DNA of 64,000 bases, taken from assembly GCA_036362985.1 (NCBI GenBank), contig JAYGXS010000003.1, forward strand, positions 77,320,601 to 77,384,600, read 5' to 3'. The DNA is from Ligula intestinalis. Taxonomy: Eukaryota > Platyhelminthes > Cestoda > Diphyllobothriidea > Diphyllobothriidae. Within the stretch, counting starts at the first letter, position 1; every line of letters begins with the position of its first letter. The position numbers were made by a program, and so were the translations under genes. Positions 57,750 to 64,000 of this stretch are shown here, piece after piece. Below the pieces are notes generated by a model, which was not told where the DNA came from, made no database searches, and saw nothing but the letters and a program-made list of their open reading frames with translations.

Positions 57750-60343
57750 TCACAGTGCTGGCAGTAGGAAATGGTGTTGTAAAAATGGCCTTTTGTCAAA
57801 TAAAATCACATCAAGTCTTCTTTTAAATACCGCAATTGTGTCAGCGGAAACCGTCTCGCTTGGTAGCGAGTTCCAAGGTCGGACCACACGTTGACTAAAG
57901 AAATATTTTCGGAGGTCTAATCGGGTGCGCTCGCTTGTGACCTTGTAAGGATGGACACGCAGGTGAGTAGTGGTGGCTAATTGGAAGAAATCCTCCAATT
58001 TAAGGGAGAAAATGTGGCCCCGGATTATCCGGAATGTCCCGAGTAGGCTGCACTACCCGTTCCTGTAAGACAAAGAAAAAAGGTCAAGTTTTATCAATCT
58101 CTCCTGATATGGGAAGTCCCTGTGACCGTCAACCATCTTTGTCGCCCTGCCTTGCACTTGTTCAAGAAGCTCCATATCCTTCTTCAACCACGGTGTCCAA
58201 ACTGGCATTCCGTATTCAAGCTGTGGTCTCACAAAGGTGCCCAATAATGTTCCGAAGAGTTCAGGTGAAAAGATTTTGAACGCTCGTCTGATCCAGTACA
58301 GGGTACTAGTTCCCTTCTGGACGGACTTTTTACAATGCTCTGTTTGCATCAAGTTCGCGATTGTCCATATACCCAGATCTTTGTGCGTCTCAACCTCTTT
58401 TAATGCGGTACCATTGCTAAAATAACTGTGTTTCGGTGGCACCTTTCGCCCCGGGGCTTATGTGTAGAACAAGACAATTGGGTACATTAAAGTTAAGAAG
58501 CCACGTGGATGACCAGATAACCAGTTTATCGATGTTCGACTGGTATCTCTTTGCGTCGTCGGCGCACCTAATTTCAGCCCATAGTTTTATGTCCTCCACA
58601 AACATTACAGCTACGCAATCAAGCTCATTGAGGCAGTCGTTCATGTTAATCAGGAATAGCAGTGGACCCCAAACTGAGCCTTGTGGTGCACCACTCTCGA
58701 CCTTTGTCCACTCTCGACGCACCAGTCATCGAGACGTATTTTTATTTCTTCCTATGGCACGCACAGTTAAGTACCGGCAATTATTTTCAGTAAATGCCAT
58801 ATCAATCTGGAATAAGCTGCCCAAAAGTATTAAAACCCAGCAAAACTACCCTATGTTTAAGAGAGCTATAACTAGTTTTCTACATTCAGGACAACTTTCA
58901 CGAATTTTGGGTGCTGACTCGGTGGAATCTCTCGTTCACTCTGATGGCGTTCGTGGACTTTGAACCCCGCCAGGCTTCACTGCTGAAGATAATGCGGCTG
59001 AAGCAGCAGCCCGCAGTCTGCTAACCTTTTAGCCAATAGCGCGCAACTTTTGCCGACAACCATTGAACGAAGACTGAGAACACTGTGTTCTTGTGCCAAC
59101 CCTCTCCATCTGAAACTAATGTTTTTAAACGATATGAAAAGTTCTCCTGCTGATGAGTAAACTCAGCTTACAACTGTACATTTATTCCGTTTGTATCATA
59201 CCTTTGAAGGCAGGTTTTTTTCACTGTAAACAAACTCACTATCTCGCCCAGTATTGACAAAACAAAAAACCTGAAACCAAGCCAATGCTGGCTGCAACAT
59301 AGGGAGTTTGTTTTAGGTTTTTTCCGGTCTTCGAGGTGTTGGAAGGCGCCCAAGAGGTGCATTACCATTTCTTTACAATTGCCTGTAAACTGGCATAATA
59401 AATATATTATTATTATTATTATTATGAGGTTGAGTTTCCGACAACGACTCTCTGTTGTCTGAGAGACAAGAAACTACTGATCCATTTATACATTTTTTAA
59501 TTCCCACGTCCTAAATCTTCTGCAGAAGAAGCCTGTGTAGTACACTATCGAAGGCCTTTTTGAAGTCGAAAAATATGACATCAATGGGATAGCCTTTATC
59601 TGCGGCCTTTGCATACTTTTCCTGTGAGTAAAGAGCACACATGAGGCAAGAGCGTCCTGGCGAAAGCCGTGCTGTCCATCACATAGTATTTTGTTGCTTT
59701 ATAGGAAATACATTAAATGCTTATCAATAATGCGCTCCATTACTTTGCACGCGATGCAAGTTAGACTGACAGGACGGTAATTTTCGCAATTAAGTCGTGA
59801 ACCTCCCTTATAGATCGGGGTGACGTTCGCCTACTTCCATTCTTCTGGAAGTTCGCCTTCGTCGAATGATTTCTGGAAGATGGCAGCCAGGGGTTTGCAT
59901 AGTTCGTTAGCTAATTCTCTTATCACTAGTGCAGGAATTTTTTCCTGCCCTGGTCATTTTGAAGGCTTAAGTTGGAGTTATTCGGCCATGACAGTGTTGT
60001 GTAAAAACTCTAGGTCCTCTTTTTTGGTCAATGAGGAGGAGGGTAAAGGTGCAGTTAACGGTCGATGAGCGGACGTACCGTCAGCAAAATTGTAGGTTCT
60101 CGGGTGTAGACAGATTTAAAGAAATCGGAGAGGAGGGAGGCTTCCATCTGGTCGTCGGTCACCAGTTGTCCATCGGCTAACCTTAGGGCAGGGTTCAGTT
60201 CCTAAGATTTCTTCGTGCTTCTTATGTAACCTTACAATATCTTGGGGTGTTCCAATGACTTGTGTGATATTTTCAAATCGTATTTCTTGCGCAGTTTAGT
60301 AGCTTCTCTTTTACAAATGGTACGTTGTTGCTTATACTCCCTT
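57750..60343 (-). mobile_element. CR1/L2-type LINE reverse transcriptase, broken and interrupted
   Basis: Read on the minus strand from 60343: a pre-RT region (LADGQLVTDDQMEASLLSDF), RT blocks (NYRPVSLTCIACKVMERII, DGQHGFR, about 59830-59650), SSFLSLRQQRVVVGNSTS (59430), then after an insertion EWTKVESGAPQGS, NDCLNELDCVAVMFVED, the C-terminal RRAFKIFSPELFGTLLGTFV and LEYGMPVWTPWLKKD, and RKYFFSQRVVRPWNSLPSE. Several stops and frameshifts. The RT active site is changed (FVED for FADD). The N-gap cuts its 5' side. Confidence 0.8.
58722..59428 (+). mobile_element. 5'-truncated LINE nested in the older LINE
   Basis: The plus frame from about 58722 encodes SHRDVFLFLPMARTVKYRQL, SVNAISIWNKLPKSIKTQQN, FKRAITSFL and a stop at 58961-58963, the C-terminal end of a CR1-like LINE. 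A 3' UTR ends in (ATT)n at 59404-59424. The host LINE frame breaks at ..VVVGNSTS and resumes at ..EWTKVESG exactly across this segment, so this copy is younger. Confidence 0.75.
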
Positions 60344-60443
60344 NNNNNNNNNNNNNNNNNNNNNNNNNNNNNNNNNNNNNNNNNNNNNNNNNNNNNNNNN
60401 NNNNNNNNNNNNNNNNNNNNNNNNNNNNNNNNNNNNNNNNNNN
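60344..60443. other. Assembly gap, 100 N
   Basis: Unknown bases at the 5' side of the LINE reverse transcriptase remnant. Confidence 0.95.
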
Positions 60444-60591
60444 TGGTAGATGCCCTGGACCAACATGGGGGATAGATCAGAGCACGGCGGATGTTATTCG
60501 GAATCCACACCTTTGATAGCATCAAGTCACCAAGACCTAGCTTATTGAGAAGAAGATGACTCGATCGTTGCGACAGTACTTCTATTCGCCT

Positions 60592-60625
60592 GACGTTTTG
60601 AGATCCGTCGTGGATTCGTCATCAG
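60592..60625 (-). ncRNA. Hammerhead-like motif, Penelope terminus, one core change
   Basis: Minus strand: CTGATGA (60625-60619), stem II gaatccacgacggatct, then AAAAC GTC AGGCGAATAGAA, gtcgcaacgatcg and an aagaag-type end. The layout is the same as at 29757-29790, but the GAAA box reads AAAA, which should abolish catalysis. Confidence 0.55.
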
Positions 60626-60659
60626 AGACATAGTCAGATAGCAGTAGCAGATATGGGTA

Positions 60660-61660
60660 GCGTATGCACAGGAGTTTGCTGTATTTATAGGATACAGTCA
60701 TTACTGCAACCATACAACGACAATTAACTCAAAGTGCCTTCTTGTGTGTTGAAAGTTTGTTGAATAGCATGCAGGCGCTGACCTGCTGAACTTTTATCAC
60801 GCGTGGTGGACTCGGACCTGATGATTGCTCGCTCATCTGGTCCTGCGGTGATGGCGTAGGATGACGCCGTGACCTGTCCATTCCCCAAGTGGCGACTTGC
60901 TTTGGCCAAACTGAGTCTCAACACCGAATATGGATTGGACAAATCGTTGCACTTGTTTATGGATCGGGGGCCGTGAACCATGAGTCAAGTAATTCTCAGC
61001 TCACCTGATTGTCACCTCTTGCGAGGATTTCGGCCTCATCAAATTTGAATGTGTGGCCGGGTCTCGTCCAATGAGTCGGAACTCGAGAAATGGCATCATT
61101 CCGCCGCATGTTAGGCATAGCTGCTACTGTTACCTAGCTTATTGTTAACCACAAAAAAATTCTGGTGATGTGGCCTTTCGCTATATGATTGACGCCGGTT
61201 TTCAAGCTACCCAACCCCGTTAACCTTCCTGATTCCACTTCGAAGTTTAGCCAGTAAGACTCAAAGGGTTGAGCGTAGCAAATTCCGCACGTGGGGACCG
61301 TGCTAGCACGCCTAGGCACAGATTCGCGCTAAGTCAGCCCTGTTCTTTTTGCCCTATCTGGTCTCCACACGCATTCCTTAACGGCTGGAGTTATCAAGCT
61401 GGTCTATAAGTACTGGCGTAGCCGGCGACCAGCGAACAAGATAACTCGATTCACGGCAGGACGCCCATCGACCTGGTTACGGAACATGCTCGTCTCGTTT
61501 TACTTTGGCACTCAATCTAGAGTCCTCGCAGGCAGTCTCTTGGCGACTTATAAGAATATACGGATTGAGTCCCCATTGCAAAACGGGACGAGCATATTCC
61601 ATTGACCAGCTCAGTGAGTGCCCTATCATTCGGCATATTCCCGATTGCAACCGACAAGAA
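60660..61660. other. Non-coding stretch
   Basis: No gene or repeat recognised. Confidence 0.35.
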
Positions 61661-61667
61661 CAGCGGG

Positions 61668-61815
61668 CATGTGGTGCAGTGGTAGTGTTCTACACTCAAG
61701 GAGCGAAAGTCCTGGGTTCGAATCTCGAGTGACTGCTGATCCTAGGATTAGGTATAACTAGCTGATGACGGTTAATTAGCCAGAAATCGCGATTCCGGTC
61801 TTCCTTGTTTTTGAC
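61668..61815 (+). repeat. tRNA-like SINE, best copy, with hammerhead-like boxes
   Basis: A box gtggtgcagtggtagtg (61671-61687) and B box gggttcgaatctcg (61714-61727) have tRNA spacing, so a polymerase III promoter is likely. The 3' body has CTGATGA (61762-61768), c, GGTT-aatt-AGCC, a, GAAA (61783-61786), then tcgcgattccggtcttcc. It is not a functional tRNA: the acceptor and anticodon arms do not pair well. Confidence 0.65.
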
Positions 61816-61954
61816 GACTCCACTCCATCCCTACTCTGTTCGCTATTAGAAGAGGTTCACCACTGCAGCAGAGGTTAGACTACAGGGGCTGCTTCCTTTG
61901 TAACACTTCCCACGTATGACATCCAATCCCGCGTTATTTGCCCTTCCTTCCTCT

Positions 61955-62061
61955 CGCCCCCCCCCCCCCCTCCTCCTCCATGGCATGGAAAGGGCGTTCA
62001 CTGGGAGAGGTTTATTTGTGATCTGACGTTTGGGATAATCATCTCGTCTATCCATCGTCAA
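61955..62061 (-). ncRNA. Decayed Penelope terminus with hammerhead remnant
   Basis: Minus strand: TTGACGA, stem GGATAG..TTATCC, then CAAAC GTC AGATC. It is a sister of 17886-17922, with both core boxes altered. A poly-C run (about 61959-61970) lies beyond it. Confidence 0.5.
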
Positions 62062-62248
62062 TGAGTGAATACTCTGGCTCCTGGTTCTCGGTATATGCCT
62101 CTACTTTGGTCCGCGGGCGTAGTCTGCCAATCCAATTCGAGCCGCCTTGCATGGATTGCGTCTCTAGGTGATAACGGTTCGCCGAACCAGCCGCCTGGTA
62201 ACCAGCCCTCGCGCTCCGCTCTGCGTTGTGACTGTTTGCACCTAAGGC

Positions 62249-62960
62249 CGGGGTCGGCAACCAATGGCTCGCGAGCCATATATGGCTCTTTTGATGATTG
62301 CGTATGGCTCTCTCTCAGAAACTTTAGATTTTATTATTTTGGTTATTCTTTAGGGGTCTAAGTAGTAGGTTGTACTTGGATCACTACAATCATCAGGCCG
62401 AATCCCAGGCTGGAAGTTAAAGGACAAAAGTCACCAGAAAACAAGCTTGAACTCTCTATAATGGATCCTGAAAAAGATCGGTTACTTCATTTTGAAAAAC
62501 TGAGACAATATCAAGAGGCATGCAATAAGTGAGTCAAATCAAGACTTTGATCTCCACCAGCTGGTTGGCTTCACATCCAGTCAAAGCACGCTTTGGAGGA
62601 TTTTGAGAGCACAGCCGTCTTTTTAAGTTAATCACCTATCCAACTGAGTGTTCACTGAGCACAGCTAAACTAAGTTATACCCCTGGTCTCTCCGTTAGAG
62701 CTTTCGAAGAAGAATTGGCTGACCTAAAGGCCTCAGACATGTGGGTGAATAAGTTAAAATCACTCGATGAAGATTTTCAAAGAATCGACGACATAAATCG
62801 GAGTTAGCAAGCAAGCACATGTAGGCAGAAATTTAAAAAAACTTCAACCCGAAGACCAGCTGCTAATCAACACTTGGAACACGCTTCCGGTCACATGCCA
62901 CACACAGAAGTGTGTGAGTATTGCTGTGTTGACCCTGTTTGTATCTACGTATTAGCATTA
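62249..62960 (+). mobile_element. hAT transposon remnant with transposase C-terminal pieces
   Basis: The terminal sequence ggggtcggcaaccaatggctcgcgagccat (from about 62253) is a typical hAT end with TGGCTC repeats. Broken plus frames follow: MDPEKDRLLHFEKLRQYQEA (62461-), then FEEELADLKASDMWVNKLKS (62702-) to a stop, then KKLQPEDQLLINTWNTLPVT and VSIAVLTLFVSTY (62840-62955). These are the C-terminal region of a SCAND3/ZBED-type hAT transposase. The catalytic part is missing, with frameshifts throughout. Confidence 0.75.
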
Positions 62961-63279
62961 GGCTTATTGATTTTATTCGATTGCTTATTCTTGCCATATT
63001 TCTACCATACTGTAGCTATATTTATCGCATCATTACAGCTCTCACACTCATAACAGCCACGCCTAAAGGTCTGTCTTAGCACAAACGTCAGCCTCAGTAG
63101 TCCCTGAAGATTCTCTGCTGAAATGTAACCCGTGCTTTTGCTTTCATTGTTCTTTCATCCTCGATTTTCTTCTTTCTCTCTTGGCCTGTCTCCGTTCTTC
63201 TCTTTCCTTCTCTTTCTCCCTCTTTAACTCTCTTCTTCTCCCTGTACTTTTCTCTTTTTCTTTCTTCGTCCTTTCTCTT

Positions 63280-63350
63280 TCTCTTCTTCTTCTTCTTCTT
63301 CTTCTTCTTCTTCTTCTTCTTCTTTTTTCTTCATCTTCTTCTTCTTCTGC
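63280..63350. repeat. (CTT)n microsatellite in a pyrimidine tract
   Basis: A run of CTT units within a longer C/T-rich strand bias (63160-63390). It gives a low-complexity Arg/Lys/Glu frame on the minus strand that is not a gene. Confidence 0.9.
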
Positions 63351-63589
63351 CCATCCAAAGTTCATCAGCTTGTCTCTCTCTCTTTCCCCTTTCAGCCCCG
63401 CCCACGGACGCCAACGGGCAACGGAGCATGGGTAGTGCCCTTCAGTCGATGACTGATTGGTTACCCCTCTAAGGAGGGTGTTGGCCCAGGCATCATACAG
63501 GACCGCTCCCACCCTTCTGAGACCGAATGGTCTGTATGCATATGCAATGCCAGTCCTCAGCCAACCACGGTTCCTGCGGCCTGGTAGGC

Positions 63590-64000
63590 GCTGGCACTTT
63601 CTCTCACTTCTGATTCCCTGTTGGTGAATGCGTTTGCGCTCCCACTGGGTTTCAGGCCCCACCTCAGGTGTCCGAAAAGCTAGGCGGTCACTATGCGGTG
63701 GAGTAAGAGTGAAGTCGACCCTCGGCGCGTTTCTCTCCTCACAATAATCAATCTGAATGCGCTTGAATCTATCACGGTGCGCCAAAAGCCTTGGCTTAGA
63801 GGGTTTGCTAACTGAAGGGAAAACTCGGGCCCTCTACGGTGCTGTTCCTTTTGTGCGTGTGTGTTGTGTGCTCGTATGGGAGGAGAAAAATGACTGAGAG
63901 TCAGGCTGCAATGGCTCCCCTTTAATGTGGCCTTTATGGCGCTCCCGCGCTGTCGGGAGCATACCTAGCGAGATGGCTGTGTTGAGTGTGCGCGTGCTGA
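63590..64000 (-). repeat. Interspersed repeat C, copy 3
   Basis: The reverse complement matches 14540-14910 nearly end to end, including gctatcacggtgcgcc-type words, the (GT)n stretch, ctgagagtcaggctgcaatgg and the gcgggagc inverted motif. It is cut by the window edge. Confidence 0.7.

Noticed and set aside
61668..61740. Functional tRNA gene
   Set aside because: A and B boxes are present, but the arms do not form a cloverleaf and the sequence is part of a dispersed SINE family.
63144..63785. 213-codon minus-strand frame
   Set aside because: The C-terminal half is a translation of the (CTT)n tract and the N-terminal part lies in repeat C; low complexity keeps the frame open.
1..64000. CRISPR arrays, bacterial operons, riboswitches or rRNA genes
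   Set aside because: The window is eukaryotic; no spacer-repeat arrays, Shine-Dalgarno-led gene strings or rRNA segments were seen.

Overview
The window is eukaryotic. It has genes split by GT-AG introns, no operons, two N-filled assembly gaps, and is mostly transposable-element debris. The best guess is a flatworm, probably a diphyllobothriidean tapeworm (Schistocephalus/Spirometra/Dibothriocephalus type). The reasons are an RTE-clade LINE, Gypsy elements with a tRNA-Trp-like primer site (CsRn1 type), Penelope-like elements, a C2H2-tailed retroelement fragment, and a 35-nt intron of the ultrashort class described in tapeworms. This assignment is inference.

Only two host genes are supported, both on the minus strand. 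A TMEM26-like multi-pass membrane protein occupies 3639-12355 in at least three coding exons. A HERPUD (Herp) family ER-associated-degradation adaptor occupies 47872-56340 in five exons that join in frame to a 376-residue protein. I reconstructed both exon by exon, with GT/AG boundaries and matching phases. The 35 kb between them holds no gene I could support.

Region by region: 0-2 kb has a Penelope tail and an internally deleted LTR retrotransposon. 3.6-12.4 kb is the TMEM26-like gene, with introns full of SINE-like copies and a tandem duplication. 12.4-47.8 kb is gene-poor, with at least nine solo or paired LTRs of one family (three with exact 5-bp target duplications), a pogo-like MITE nested in one LTR, Penelope ends, AT-rich blocks, and several unclassified repeat families. 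47.9-56.3 kb is HERPUD, with a near-full-length RTE LINE (10-bp target duplication) in intron 2. 56.9-63 kb is a pile of dead LINEs (one nested in another), hAT remnants and a tRNA-like SINE. The last kilobase is a (CTT)n tract and a repeat seen twice elsewhere.

The most interesting signal is in the repeats. Penelope-type termini carry minimal hammerhead-ribozyme cores, and three of these insertions are flanked by 10-12-bp target duplications. Two of those three are head-to-head inverted structures. Separately, a tRNA-like SINE family carries a CTGATGA/GAAA pair enclosing a stem that covaries between copies, a possible decayed hammerhead.
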